DNA from: Burhinus oedicnemus
Lineage: Eukaryota > Chordata > Aves > Charadriiformes > Burhinidae
Reading direction: 5' to 3'
DNA length: 64,000 nucleotides
NCBI GenBank assembly: GCA_008921705.1
Contig: VFFE01007100.1
Span: 2,228,190 to 2,292,189, forward strand
Positions 10,013 through 23,430 of the stretch are shown in pieces. The position numbers and the translations under genes are program-made. The notes below the pieces were generated by a model. The model was not told the DNA's origin. It ran no database searches and saw only the letters and a program-made list of their open reading frames with translations. Position 1 is the stretch's first letter. Each line of letters begins with the position of its first letter.

Positions 10013-12033
10013 ACTTGATTAGTCTGTTTTGGAGGGGAAGGAAAGGGGGAGGGGAAAGGGAAAGGGCTATCCTAACTAATGTTCTGACTCCACTGATGAG
10101 AAAATACACTGACCTCTTACCAAAATAACACGTCCAAATATTTGGAACCACGGTTCAGTGATCAGGTGCCAGTTCTTCATTTTTGTGGCTTCACAGATGC
10201 TGCAGATACATTAGATTTCATGCTGCTATAATTTAGGTAACTCCTAAATGATCATTACTTTTCAATTTAAACGGGGGAGAAGAGCACATTTTTCTTTAAA
10301 ACTTGGCAGCTGTTGTATTTTAGAAAAGTGACATCACACCTTTCTATTACATTGCAGTCATCTCCTTGCCCAAATAAAACCATGCAAGGCTTGAAAATAA
10401 AGTCTAAAAATTAAGATTCCCATTTTCCATGAGTGATGAAACTACTGCCGGTTTTTGATAAAGTATGACTTCAGAATGTGCAAGAAATATGTGAATGGCT
10501 TGTTTTGCCAACAAGGACTATTTTTTGAAGTGTGTCTGCATTTCTTGATCTCCAAAATGCAAACACCACAGCATCTCTTCCTTTTGTCTTTGTTTCTTCC
10601 TTCTCCCCTTATCTCCCGGTTGTTTATCTCAAGCTTATGTAATCTGAATCTGGACAATACGTGCTTTATTTTCTGGTGTTGCCAATCATCCTACTGGTTT
10701 TTACTGTATGGTATTTTAAAAAGGTGAACCTGTATTCGTGTCACTTAAATTATGCCTAGAGTGTTGTCCTTCCAGATGAGTACTGATTTTCTTTACTTTC
10801 TGTTGCACATGTATTAAGTACTGTTCTTTGTACTGTAAATAGGTAATTTGGAAACAGTTTATTTTTAATAAATATTTAATATGTTGAGTTCTTAAAAGTG
10901 GTAGAATCATAACTATGAGGTCTCTCTGGGTTATTTGTTCAGGTGACTTTTTGTTTTTCCTTGTACTGTATTTCATAGCTTATTATAGTTACTGTGGCAG
11001 ACTGATGTTCTTGGCTCTGATCAATTTTTGGTTTTTAATCTGACATTTTTTTTCCTCTGATAAGGCTACCACTAGTCTAAGTGGAGTCTTGTCTAAGAAT
11101 TGCAGGATTTTGGTTCTCAGTGCACGCTTTTCCTTTGTGGTTATGGAAATTGTAAGTATAAATGTTACGCTTGCTTCCAAATTCACTGCAAAGTCTGTAG
11201 TGTAGTCCAGCAAGTAAAGCACTGGCCTGATTAAAAATCAGAGCTCATTTGTGACTCCTGTTAAAGTAAACCCATCAGTTATGGATGTGAATCAGATAAC
11301 AATATTTATCTGTATTACTGTAGCACATACGAACCCTAGCCAAGAACCAGGACTCCGTTGTGCTAGGTTCTGTACAGTTTGACTCCCAAACAACACCTGA
11401 TTATGAATAGGCTTTAGTTTTTTATTAAAAGGAAACCCACAAGAACCCTTCTGACTTCCTTATTCCAACTAGCTAGTTAGAACAAAGTATCGGGCAACCT
11501 AATCTGATGTGCAGAATTAAATGTGTTTAAAATATCTGTAAAGAACTCTAGCTGAGATGTAAACTATGTAGTCCACTTTGCACTAAAATTATTCACTTAG
11601 GGTTTTTTTTAAACACTGTTAGAATCTAGGCTTCTAAACTTAAATGTCCATTGATCCCTGTGTGACAGAAACATGCATGAATGATCATTTGTCTTATGTT
11701 TTTTGGGTGGGGGGAGGGCTCGAGGTAGGTAGAGGGGGAAACTATATAGGCTAATGTTGTAAAATAGCTAAAATAATTTTAGCCATAAATGGGTGTCAGA
11801 AGTATTATGGACATAAGATGAAACCGAGTCTTACAGAGGGCTGAGAACAGTAAGTTACTGTACGGTTTGCACTAAGAAACAAAGTGAATGGTGTGTGTGT
11901 AGCAATCAGGGAAATTGCTGAATCGAGCGACTGCAACTGAACATAATGTTATAGGCAAGTATTGCCTTGAAGGTTGGGGTGAATATTGTTTAGGTGAATG
12001 ATTTTAAGGTTTTCAAAATCTTGTATGGTTTTT

Positions 12034-12055
12034 TATAAATATATATATATATAAA
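12034..12055. repeat. (TA)n microsatellite
   Basis: A short TA dinucleotide run lies in the presumed SPATA2 3' UTR. Confidence 0.7.
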
Positions 12056-12526
12056 TATGACACAAATGTAGATACATTATGTATATAATGAAGAATTTAA
12101 AAACAATTTTACTATTAAAATACAGTCTAAGGGTGGTTTTCATTTCGGTGGTTATTTTGTTTTTGTTCATCTTCTGAAGTGTCATGCCTGTTTGGCTGCT
12201 ATACAATGTATCTTGTAGTTCACTAGTTCTATTTCCATATGGCTACTCACACTACAGTGAATAACTAAAACTGTGATGCCACGTAATTTTTATGGTGAAC
12301 ATGGCAGGGACTATACTTGCTTTGAAAAAGAAAAGTCCTGTGTATATATGTCATGGAATACTGTAGTACAAAACTGTGTTGAATTGAAGTGATACCATGC
12401 TCTATTTTTGTGTATCTTACTGTATGAGGTTGCTGTGATTGATACAGTAAAATATATGCTAATTTAAAATGCAGGTGTTTTGCATCTGATTTGTTTAAAT
12501 TAATTTATGTTTTGAAGGAATTTAAA

Positions 12527-12532
12527 AATAAA
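12527..12532 (+). terminator. SPATA2: Candidate distal SPATA2 poly(A) signal (AATAAA)
   Basis: This is a canonical AATAAA, followed five bases later by a perfect 12-bp hairpin. Assigning it as the distal end is inference. Confidence 0.45.
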
Positions 12533-12537
12533 GAGGC

Positions 12538-12574
12538 CTTTAAGAAAAGGCTCAACTCTTTTCTTAAAGTTGAG
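12538..12574 (+). other. Perfect 12-bp inverted repeat with an overlapping alternative stem
   Basis: CTTTAAGAAAAG (12538-12549) pairs perfectly with CTTTTCTTAAAG (12558-12569) across an 8-nt loop. The loop bases CTCAACT (12551-12557) can instead pair with AGTTGAG (12568-12574). The two hairpins are mutually exclusive. Both lie just downstream of AATAAA. Confidence 0.7.
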
Positions 12575-12599
12575 TGCATGTAGCTGTCTGTTTCACAAC

Positions 12600-15500
12600 T
12601 GTGTTTTGCATGCAGAAATGAGGTGGTACACAAAGGTAGTCTTGGGGGCGAAATGAGCAAAAGTGTATGTATCATGAACCTCAGCTTTATGAAACTGGAT
12701 GTACTGCCTGCAGAATGCAGCGCTTTTTAAAAAACGTTTATTTTCAAGTCTTAGCAGCATGACTCAGTTTGTTCCATAGGAGCATGTAAGCCAATATGTC
12801 AGCAGTCTGCCGCAGACAGACTACCGTGGGGTAGAGAGCCGGCTTCGTGTGCGGTGTGGAGCTAACCTACATTGGTTTCCAGCCTTGACTCTCGGTATCA
12901 TATGCACTTTTTCTAACTAGCTTCCTGATGTAAGCTGCATCTCGCAGAAGGTGTGTGATACTGATGTACTTTTTGGCACTTGAGTTAGGCCTTCTGGCTC
13001 CTTTTTCATCCTGCTAGCTCTGGAGCAGGATAATTTCTCAAGTTCCAAACAAGATTATTTTTTTCGTTTGTTCTTTGTGTTAACGCATGTCAGGTGAATG
13101 CTTAAACCATTGAAGTGCCATTTCTACAAGTCCTCCAATCTTACGATCTGTTGAGGTTACTGGAAGTATCAGGGATGATTATAAAAATCAGGCTCAAGGT
13201 AACTAAAATATTCTTGCAGGAAATCTTACCTTACACTGCTATGCTTCTTGTGCTGATGTGTTTCTGCTGCATATAAAACGAGACTTTATGCTGTCTTGCT
13301 GTCTGACATTTCTGATTACAGACCTGTATGTGTGTCTGCTGTGTCTTTTGCTCTCAATAGAAGTTTAAAGGTTCAATAGACTATCAAGTAGTTTAGATTT
13401 GACGGCTTGAACCAACAGCTCCTTAAATTTGTTTTTTTTCTAGAAGACAACTGTGGATTACAGGTGTTAGTACATGTTGCTAATTATCCTGTAGAATCTT
13501 TTTGGGCGAAAAGATTCACCTTTCCAGTATTTGTTTAGAAACAGGAGCTAATCTGAGCATGGTGATAATTGATATGTTGCCAGAGTGACTGAGAGAAAAG
13601 CAGGAGGTGCCTGCATGTTAAGGTAACATGTTGATGTACCTGTTTTGGAACCAATTTAGTTACTTCTCTGAAATCAGTGGGAGTTAATTAGATCCTTTAG
13701 CGTGGCCATTACTGTGGTATCTAAGCAGCAACTGAGTTGGGCTACAAACATTCCTGACTGTTATTTGTGAAGGATGTTCCATGCTTCCTCCTGAAAATCA
13801 TGGGATGCGGTTGTGTTTGTCTAAAGATTGTAAGTATGTAAATGTCTTACAGCTCTTGTATAAAATTAAGTAACATTGCAGTTACTTTTAATCACTTTTT
13901 TCTACAGTTGATTATATTCCCCTAGAAAATATTTTCTTTAACTTGTCTTGCCAGTCTGAAAATGTAGGGGCAGGGAATCAGTAATTAAGTAGCTTTCTGG
14001 TTTTGTACTCCTACAGCCCTGCTGTGAAAAACAAACTCCGAGGGCAACCTTTCGCATTGAGCCACCATATGAAAATGAACAGACTAGTGCATCAGATCTT
14101 CTTACGCAGTGCTTAGAGGAAGGCAAAAGGTTAAAATCCTGCAGACATTCACATAATTGAAGCTCTTCCATCTGAGGAGAGGTGTAGGAGAGCCAGAGAG
14201 CAGCTGCTTTGTTTGACAGGCTTGCTGTACGGATTTCAATGTGCTAATGTGTGGAAAGCAAGGCTGTTCCTTACAGCATTGAAAGCTCTCTGCCTTGAAA
14301 ATATCTTAGCATATTTTATATGGTGTGGTGGGTCCTTGATTCAAACCGGAATCTGGAGCCCTGTGACAAGGTAACCCGTGCAGCACTAGAGGTAGAGGGT
14401 GTGCTGATGGGCAGCTGCCTGCAGCCAGACTGCCAAAGCCAGAAAAGGCGACTGTAATACCAGGCTCTCCATGTAGAGCTGTGGGGGTGGTTGACCTGTA
14501 ACCAGGAATTTATGGCACGTAGCGGTGCCTGAAGTGGAACAATCCTTATAATTCCTTATTTTTCCCCTCCTGCACTGCTTTTCCTGCTTTCACAGCGTGA
14601 GACAAGCTATGAGGGCTCTGGCATTGCTATAAGTTGTTGCTTTTTTGGGAACGGCTGCTTTGTTGCCCTGACCTCTGCAAAAGAAAGGACCTCATCTCCT
14701 TAGGAACGCCTGCAAGCAGGGGAGACAGTGCCTTCCTCAGGGACAGTGGGGTCCAGTTGGTTTCTGCCATTTTGTAAGGCAGAGTTGCTCCAAGCTTTTT
14801 CAAGTGCAGGCAAAACGCTTCCCCTATCTGGGCCATGCTGCCACAGATGACTTCCTGGAGAGCTGGGTTTGCTGTTTCTTTACCCTGAGGAGCAGCAGGG
14901 TCAGAGGCTGTGATTCCTGCTGCTCCACCACTACCGTCAGCTGCCCCTACTCCTGATCCCCTCTGCTGGCAGCAGTGGATCTGGCTTTCCACTGCGGTAA
15001 CAGAGGCAAAGTGGCTATGGAAATCTTCCCGACACCCAGCAGCTTCCTATGTTGCCTGTGCTTAAAGCCAGGCATGGACTTCCACTGAACTTGGAAAGGC
15101 TTTATGCAGAAAAGAGGTGGGCAGGTGGAAATGTTCCAGATAAAAATGAAACAACCTGCTCTGATTTTTTTTTTTTTTTTTTCCCCCTTAACATCAAGCT
15201 GAAATTTCTCTTCCAGCATTCAGAATCTGGGAGGCACTGAAGTCATATTGCAGAGGACTTCAGATGAGGTTAGAGATTGCTTTAATTACTGTTATTTCTT
15301 ACTGCTGCAAAATCCTGAGTGTAAGTGGTGGTGGTCCTGGTACTTCTGTTTGGGCTGGGCTCTATCATAGCAGTTCCTGCTTTGAGATGGGGACGTGAAA
15401 TACCTTCTGACGTGGGTAATACCACCCATTTGGTTTTCCTCTCTTATACTGGGCTTTTAGCTAATTCTGCGTTGTGCAGTTCATTGCATTGAAGACAACG

Positions 15501-18340
15501 TCAAAGCTCCAAGTAGCTTTAAGTAGTGCAGTATCAGACCTGCAGTGTGTGGCTGACAACTTGCATGTGGCAGCTGCTTCTGCTGTTGTGGGTGTGGGGC
15601 TGTCATGCTTCCTGCTTTAGAAATCATTCTCATGATAGTCATACTGTTCTGAGATTTTTCATCATCAACCTGCTTTAAAAAAAGAAAAAGAAAAATCAAC
15701 CCACAATCGCTCATCAACTCCTTAGTGAAAAATGTTGCTTTCCCCTAGAGTAAGTAAAATCTGTTTTGTAGCTTTGTGTGCAACATGCTTTAATTTAACT
15801 GCCTTACCTGAAATTTTCAGAGACGAACTTTCTAAAGCATGGCCAGTAGGGGTGAACTGTCTTCACTGAAGCAGTGATCTCTGCATGTCTCTCCATCGTT
15901 ACACACGTGTAAACTCTGCTCTGGACTCTACCTTCCAGTTAGGCAAGACTGAGCTGCGGTAGTGATGCAGTTGTGGATCCTTGCCAGTGGCATGTGTAAA
16001 CCCCAAACCCTAATAAATGAACTGTTAATCAAAATAGATGCTACCAACCAGCAAGTCTAAAAAGGAACAGCCTGTTTTCATATTAGCGCACTTAGGCTAA
16101 CTACTATATTCATGGTGAACCTTCCCACAAGGCAGCTCTGTGATGGAGAGGAGAGGCCCCTTCCTCTCCTGTGTGGTCTGCTGTGTGTGTCCCTTGCACC
16201 ACTGGGAGTGGTGGGTGTGCGTGTGGTCCCACTGTGGGGCCACAGAAGCTGGTAGAAGCTCACTAGAAAATAACAAGAACCTGCGTGGTCCCTTAAAGGG
16301 TACCGAGGAATCCTGTTAGATACCTGTGTTAGCACAGGGTCAGAGGATCTCCTGCAGAGCTGAGTCCTGGCACGAAGATTCCCTCTGTGTTCCTAGGTGG
16401 AGCATGGTTGGGTGGGAATGCTGAATGCAACCCCTGGAAATGGCTGCATAACTGTTTCTCGGCAGTTTCTGACACTAGAAGCCAGCAGGCACCTGACGGC
16501 ACTTTGCTGGCTTGGCTGGGATGTGTAAGTGGGGGTTGTCTGACTCTGAAGTGATGGCGTTTTTGTTTGGCTAGGTTTTTTGGACATAGTCTCCATTACA
16601 GCCAAGCATGCAATGGAGCCTGTAATTGCTCACATGGAGAGGGTTGTGTTGTGCCCCCAAAGGGATGGTGGAGGGAATCAGCAGAGTGCCACTGACAGCT
16701 CGCTCTGCCTGGCAGCACCAGTGCTGGGATGTGCCCGAGGAGGAGGGAGGCTGTACACGTTTACTGGCCACAGCTAGCGCGGGTTGGCTCAGTGGCAGAA
16801 GCAGAAGGGGACAGGGATGCCATCTGCCACATCACCTGTTCAAAACCTGTTTCCTCAGGCTGCATTGCTGGGGTTAGTCGTAAGACTTTCTGTCTGGAGG
16901 GGTCAGCTCAGCACCGCTGTGAAACACCTCCCCAGGAACTCGATTTCCCTTGGAAAGAGCTGGTGGAAGTGGCTCATTTATCGGTACTGGGATGTGCACC
17001 GAGGGGAGAATGCCATTTCCATTTCTTTTTACTTTATACTTGGTTCCTGGCCCTAAAAACGCAAACCTGTTCTAGCATCTTTTCACAGCATTAAATGGGA
17101 AGATGTATTCTTATAGCTGTAACAAGCCTGTTTTATAAGCTGGCTTTGGGCCACCTCAGCAGAAATCAGTGGGCTGTATGCATATGCTCTGCCTCTCCTT
17201 TTTAGGGGAGAGTGGAGAGAGGGCCTTTATTCCCCACGTTCCGCCTCTCACTCCGGGAGAAGTAAAGCCCCTCTTAGGGCAGCTACCGTTACATCTTTTG
17301 CTATGATTAATGTCCGGAGAATAAGAGAATTTAATGACAGAAGTTTCTCTGAGAGGTATTCCTAATGCCAGGAAGGGGAATGAGCATGCGTGTGCATTTT
17401 CTACTCGGCTTTGCTGCGAAGTCATGTGAAATAGCTATAGATGGCACTCTGGTATTGGTTACTGCTTGTGGCTCGCCGTTTCCGTGCTGAGAGGACGGAG
17501 CACAGTGAGACTCTGTCTTGGGAGAGCAAGATCAATTTGGCCAGCTTCTGAGAGGAGATTTATGTATAGCTTCTGTAGCGAACACACAGTGTGAGCAAGG
17601 CTGTAGTTGAGGGTTGGAAGGGTAGAAATAAAGTTTAAGGAATAAGATGAAGCCTAGTGGCAGAACAGCATCATAGTATAGGAATACTGTTTCCTGCTAT
17701 ACGGATTTTTTTTATAGATGGTGTCCATGTAGATGATCTGGCAGTTTTGGTCTTGTGTTGATAAGGATTTAAGGAAACTTTGTACCTTGTTTAAGGGGAT
17801 GCTTTATTCAGTGTCTGCCCTGACACCTGGTGCTGGAGGCCACGGTCCCCTCCCGCACCAAAGAGACGGGGTGCAGTGCCTGTGCTGCTCCCGCACAGAA
17901 CTGGGGAGGTGTGAGCTGAGCGGAGGGTGCCGTTAGGCTCTGTCTCCCACTCCTAGGTCTCCAGTGGAGAATTTGAGCCTGAGGGCACAAAACCTCTTCG
18001 TGTAAATGAGTAATAGAAATAAGATTTAGGATGGGTGAGTACTTGAGGGTAGAAGGGGGTGTTTGCTCTGCGTGTGGCCCTTGTCCTACCAAGCAGGGTC
18101 TTACATCTTCGGAGTTTGTTCAAACTTGAAAGGTGCTTTACGTGCACAGTCAGTCCTAGGGATCCCTTTCTTTCCCTTACTTACTCCTGTGTTTCAATAT
18201 TCAGGTAGAGAAGCACTGATTCATTTGGAATACGTTCTCTACTCCACAGATCGCTGCCAGGCTCTGTGCAAAGTCTGCCATGCCTAGGTTGTCAAAGCTG
18301 CTGTTTGCTTGGGCTCTTTTAGTATCTTCTGTCTGTTTCA
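12600..18340. other. Gene-poor interval
   Basis: This is 5.7 kb of ordinary non-coding sequence downstream of SPATA2. It has a T18 homopolymer near 15165-15182 and scattered chance ORFs on both strands. I recognise no exon, RNA gene or mobile element in it. Confidence 0.6.
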
Positions 18341-18341
18341 G

Positions 18342-18509
18342 GAATCAAAGTCTGATTCACTTTCCACTGTGACTCCTGAAGTCTTGGACTATTTAGAGGA
18401 GTATCAAAAATTAAAAGAATCTCTTCTGGCAGAATCGAAGCCTGTGGTGTTTGAATCTTTGATAGGAAGATTCCTCGTGCTTGGAGAACAGTTCATTTTA
18501 ATGCTGTGA
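18342..18509 (+). CDS. Candidate 3'-terminal coding exon or gene fragment, unidentified
   Basis: I do not recognise this protein. After a strong acceptor (pyrimidine-rich, GTCTGTTTCAG|GAATC) an open frame of 55 codons reads ESKSDSLSTVTPEVLDYLEE, then YQKLKESLLAESKP and a hydrophobic end FILML, followed by TGA. A canonical AATAAA lies 58 bases past the stop, at 18567-18572. The acidic/leucine-rich composition, the acceptor and the poly(A) signal together look like a last exon of a plus-strand gene. I could not find a matching upstream exon in the preceding 6 kb. It could be a real last exon, a lineage-specific or non-coding transcript end, or chance. Confidence 0.3.
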   Translation, partial: ESKSDSLSTVTPEVLDYLEEYQKLKESLLAESKPVVFESLIGRFLVLGEQFILML

Positions 18510-18599
18510 AGTAGAGCGTGATAACTGTGCTGCTGTATATACTACAGTGAGCATTATGTGCTGCTTAATAAAATGATGCTGCTGTTCAAGAACTTCCTT

Positions 18600-21500
18600 T
18601 CATAATGAGAGAGGGAAGGTGCAGTATTCAGATATTAGTAACTCACACCTAAAACCTTTGGCACAAATTTGTCTTTAGCGTAGTTCTACTGCCTGCAGCT
18701 GGAGTTAAATTCTTCCTGGCTCAGTGCTCACTGCTTAAAATACAGCCTGTTAAATGTTGCAATGGTCTACATACCTTTGGAACCTAGTGTCTGTCTGGTC
18801 TTGCTCTGCAGGGAATTTGGTAAGCAGAAGCAGGGTTGAGTCACAAAAACATGGTGTGTAGCCATCGTTCTACGGTTTAGCTGCAATACAATGGAAAGCT
18901 GAGGAAGAAAACAACCTGTTTTCTGTAAAGCCATTTTTGAGATGCATTGAAACACTGTGAGGTCTATAAACGTTATTTGGGGGAAAGAAAGATGAGACAT
19001 CCTAGGAAGCAACATATAGCAGAAGTGCAAAACCTACAGGACCTTGCCACCAAGAACTCTGCCTCCTAGGAATGGTCAAAACCAAATGTTCCTTATTGTA
19101 GTACAAGCCTAGGGTATAATAACTGTTTTCTCCTTCTTGGCTGTTCCTGAGTTTGTAGGTTGTAGGGCAGGTTGTAGACATCTTCTGGTACTTTTCAGTG
19201 CTTGATTTAAAAATCCTCTTTTTCCTTTCATTGTACTTCCTACTCCTTTTCAACAGGCTCAAATCCTGTTGGCAAAATGACTTTTACTGAGCTGGAGTAG
19301 GATGCTCGCATGTAGGTTTGACACTGATTTGATTCTGCTTTTTCTGCCTGCAGCTTATCACTCAAGCTCTCCAATGAAGGACTTTATTTCCTCAGTCAAA
19401 TATTTTCCATATGACTAGATAATAGCTAGAGGCAGTGATTTTTCTGTCAGTGCTCGGCACAGTGGATTTTCTGTTCAGAAATCGTCAGGCCATCCGAAAA
19501 GTAGTCTTAAAAACAAGCACTGCATTTGTTCAGAGTGACAGGGTAAAATGAAGTGATGGGGTATTTTTATTTCCATGGCACTTAAAATTTGTCTTTTTTT
19601 CCCCAACAAAGCTTGAAGTCATGGGGAGGTTCATTCATTGTCAGCAGACACCTTCCCTGTCAAACTGAAAGTCATGTCCCAGTTTCTCCATTTGTACTCC
19701 CTGGAACGTGGTGCTTGTGAAAGGCACCAGCTCAGCGGCTGGGGATGTCGAGATTTCACCCACCTCCCCGATGGGCTGTCGCTGAAAAGTTTGTTCCCTG
19801 ATACACTAACGTCATGACAGCCGGCAGCTCTGCCCCAGAAGCAGCTTCGTGAAGAGGAGCCCAATTTCCAGTTCTGGTCAGTCAGCAGCTCTCCCATCGC
19901 CAGCAAACAAAGAGGTTTTTAAGTGGGTTTGTGATTAGGGAAAATTGTCAGCTAGAAACCTGATTGAGACACCGAACTAGCTTATGCACCAGTCGCTACG
20001 GCACTGCCTTTTAATCGTGATTGACACAGTTTTATATTGAAAACAAAGTCTGGCACCATAATCTTCGTGCTGGGTCTATGCTAGCAGAAGACCACTGATT
20101 ACAATGTGGTTAAACCTGATCTGTACAACAGGGAGAGGAACTGAGGGAACAGAATTAGCACTAGATAAGGCCACAGGTGTAGAAGGCTCATTAAAAACTA
20201 TCAAGCCATGGAGCAGAGAGATGTGGGAAGTAAATTACACCAGTGTAAAAGAGCAGTATGAGTAGGAAGATAAGGGAAGAAAGTTATTGGCCTGACAGTC
20301 CTTCAGAAAGGAGGAGAAAAAATTGGCTTAAAAATTGACCCTGATAACGAAGTGGTATCTAATGACTCTACATGCAAAAGTTACTTTTCCTTGAAATACT
20401 AGTTATATTCTAACGCAGAAAAGGTAGGTAGTAGTAAAGAAAGTTGATAGATTTCAAAGGGAATATTAATTAAGAACAATTTGAAAGTCCAGCCAAAGAT
20501 CTATTTAGACTGATGCTTTTCTAATGGAAATTAATCTGCCGTATGTTTCCCTAAAATAAAATAACTTTGTAAGATACTAAGTCTCCGTGTGTTCAAAGTA
20601 GACTTGGAACATTAGAAAAGAATAAAACAAAATTTAAAGGAGTTCACTCCAGAGTGTGAAGTGGCCGGTGTACGCTGCTGCGTAGGCGTAGGGCTCGGCG
20701 TGCAGCCCTTCCCAGCAGTGCTGCTCTCAGGGCTAGGGAACACACAGGGCGTCGATGGAAGTTCTGTCTTTCCACAGTGTTTTGAGCAACAAGATAGTGA
20801 TTCTTTTGTAGCATGTTAAGATACGAGTTGGCACAAGCGGCGTGCTAAGGAGAATGGTACCTCCCAGTGCTTTTGTCAAGCTGGTAGCTAACTTTCAGCT
20901 CTTGTGGGAGGAGCAGGTAGGGCTGGGAAGAACACAAGTACGTGGCTTTCAAAGAAGACAGGAGGTGGTATTGGGGCATCTGTGTGTGTTACAGAGCTGG
21001 GAAGGAAGGATATTGAAGAATAACCAGTTTTCTGGTTACATGTTTGCCTTTTTCTTTGGTTTCGTTACAACCCTTTGTCAGCTGCTATGTATTGTTCTTT
21101 TGGTGTCACTTAAAGCTGTGTTTGATTTATGCCAGTTGAGAATCTAGTCCATAATTCTTACAGATGAAGCCTTGTTCACCACTACAGAGGTTATATTTCT
21201 TGTCAGGTCATTTCACGCATGTGGACCCTTGTGCAAAACCACAGCGCACAGATCTTCATGCACTTCTATTTGCATAGGTTGGAACCTGCTTGATTTGTCA
21301 CGTGGCCGGGTGGCATTGCGAACTGAAGCATGATGTACAGCATCCTGGTGCAACTGAGACCCGCGCTCCTTTGGTGATCTCTGGAAGAGCTGAAAGTATT
21401 GAGAAAATCGGCCTTTGGAGTTGTTAATGAAACGGAAAGCCTTGCAGAATAGTTTAGTGAAGTGAGAGACCTAAGAGGATTTTAAAATACTAAATTTTTC

Positions 21501-22930
21501 CTTTCCTGGACCAAACCCAAATTCTTGGCACCAATGCACCTTAGTGCCAGTAGGATTCTGCTCCTGTGTGGGTGTGTTGAAGGCCATGAGGCACGCACTG
21601 GTCTGCCAGCGCTGGGTGTACCAGTTCCACTTTGCAATGCAAATGTGAGACATGGTGAATGTTAATGGATCTGCCTGCACGCTTGCAGAGATTTTGCAGA
21701 AAATGAGACTTCTAGGCCTAATGTGTTCAATGGAGCCTAAAAGCATTCGAATCTTTTTCAGTTTTGTTGGGAAAAGCAGGCAGGTACGTGGTATAAAGGA
21801 GACACCACAGTCAAAGGACACAAGGAACGGCTGAGCTAGTAAGTGCTCTTTGATCTCGGCACGTCTGTTCCCTTTGAGATAACTTCATGAAACACACAGA
21901 CCTTTAGTGCCATCCCCACAGCTCAGCCCTTATCATGGCTATAAATAGCCATGAGCTGGAAGAGTTTTCTCTGTACTCATGTTTAAAGGCGACTGTCGGG
22001 TATCCCCCATCGTGACCAGGATAACTACAGTCTCTGCAGATGGTTCTGAGCTGGTCTGAGTGCTGCCTGCTTATATTTGGGGTTTATGCCCTTTGCTTTC
22101 CAGGCTTTTGTCTGATCCTAGGAAAGTCACCCCAAGGCATGTGCTAACCCTTGACTCCCAGCACTAGAGCCTGCTCCAGGATCTTCAGCTTGTTGCTCCA
22201 CAAGTGTTTGCCTGGCTCCCCTCTGCTTTGGTCTCTTCACTAAAGTTTGACTGCTGAGCAACTATGGCAAGGCGTGAGATGAGCTCTTCAGGGCAGGGGA
22301 AGGTGGTGGGGGGAGCACCCTGGTTACTGTGCTGGCTGTTTCCTCCTGGCAGTGCCGACGTCGGGTGGGATCCAGCCCCCAGAGTGCTCCCGGGGATGCT
22401 TTGCAGTATCCTCTCTAGGGCTGTGGAGCTGAACAGGGCTGATTTAGAGAGCGCCTGGGAGAGGATCTTGAAAGTTAAGGGTTAAATTCCGGCCAGCTGG
22501 ACTTTAAGTAGCAGGCAGCATTCAAAGCACAGCGGACAAGTGGGATGTGAGAAGCCAGAATATGCAGGCACTGGGAATTGTGGGTGGCACTGAAAAGCCA
22601 AATACAAGAACAGAAACATATATTTTAATATATATTTCCATTACAGTCACAAGCACAAATTGTGAGGGGGGAAGCGCATCTCAAGAGCAACATATGTGTT
22701 ATCTCATGCCTCCACCTAAGTATACAAGCATGGGATTAATGTCTATTTAACATAAAGCTGAAAATTTGGTGTACAGATGGTAGGAAGTTGGGCAACAGTA
22801 TGTGTAGCTTGTAGCATAGATCTGTCTTAAATGAATGCCATCACCTAGCGTTGTTTCTCACAAAATGTTACCCTTCAAATCTGTCCCTAACCCACTTGCA
22901 AAGATGCTGAGCTGCCTCGTCAGCACAGGC
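18600..22930. other. Gene-poor interval
   Basis: No supported gene. Short open frames occur on both strands without splice context or recognisable domains. The 20.1-20.5 kb part has a purine-rich, decayed-LINE feel, but no motif can be named. Confidence 0.55.
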
Positions 22931-22934
22931 GTAC

Positions 22935-23110
22935 TCAGGAAATTACAGGCCGGTGAGCCTGACCTTAGTCAGGCTAGGTAAGAACCTAGCGATGATAAAA
23001 TGAGATGAGAGCACAAAGCAGCGGGAGAAAGACGAGCTGATAAAAATCAGCCAGTGTGGCTAAATCTTGTCAGACAAATGTAGTGAGATTTCTACCCCGG
23101 CTTTTAAGGT
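22935..23110 (+). mobile_element. Decayed LINE reverse-transcriptase fragment (CR1/L2-like)
   Basis: The bases at 22941-22964 translate to NYRPVSLT, the conserved NYRPVSLTS block of non-LTR reverse transcriptases. About 100 bases on, a CAGCCAGTGTGGCT stretch resembles the SQHGF block in the right order. Stops and frameshifts interrupt it, so it is an old dead fragment. Confidence 0.5.
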
Positions 23111-23349
23111 GATGATGCAGTGAGCAGCGTTGCGCACAGGAAGCGATGGACGCAGACATCTGTGAGACACTTGACACAGCACGGCACGACCGGCTGATGG
23201 GGAGGATTAGTAAGTACAAAATGTGCCTGGGAGATACCAAAGGAGAAAATGCGACTGGCATGCTGAAAAACTCATTGCGTGCAGATTTCAGAGCCATGCA
23301 CAGACAGGTAATAAGCAGAACCTCATACCACACTGTGTGCAAAATAAAT

Positions 23350-23430
23350 ACTGTTAATGCTGTTTGCAGGTGGGGAAACATAGGCCCAGTGAGATGACAT
23401 GATTCACCGAAAGGGAGGGCAACGGAACTG
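23350..23430 (+). repeat. MIR-like SINE remnant
   Basis: The sequence around GCAGGTGGGGAAACATAGGC, followed by CAGTGAGATGACATGATTCACC, follows the MIR consensus order (fraction of a dilute GGGGAAACTGAGGC core then GAGAGATTAAGTGACTTGCCC). It is strongly diverged. Confidence 0.5.

Larger units (their letters stand above)
10013..12575 (+). other. SPATA2: SPATA2 3' UTR with several poly(A) signals
   Basis: The A/T-rich stretch after the stop has AATAAA at 10373-10378, 10396-10401, 10867-10872 and 12527-12532. A long 3' UTR is known for SPATA2, so the last signal is a plausible distal end and the earlier ones could give shorter isoforms. A (TA)n tract lies at 12034-12055. The real end needs transcript data. 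Confidence 0.55.

Noticed and set aside
14627..14992. 121-codon minus-strand open frame with a mildly helical middle part
   Set aside because: No homologue known to me, no poly(A) signal or convincing splice sites at its ends.
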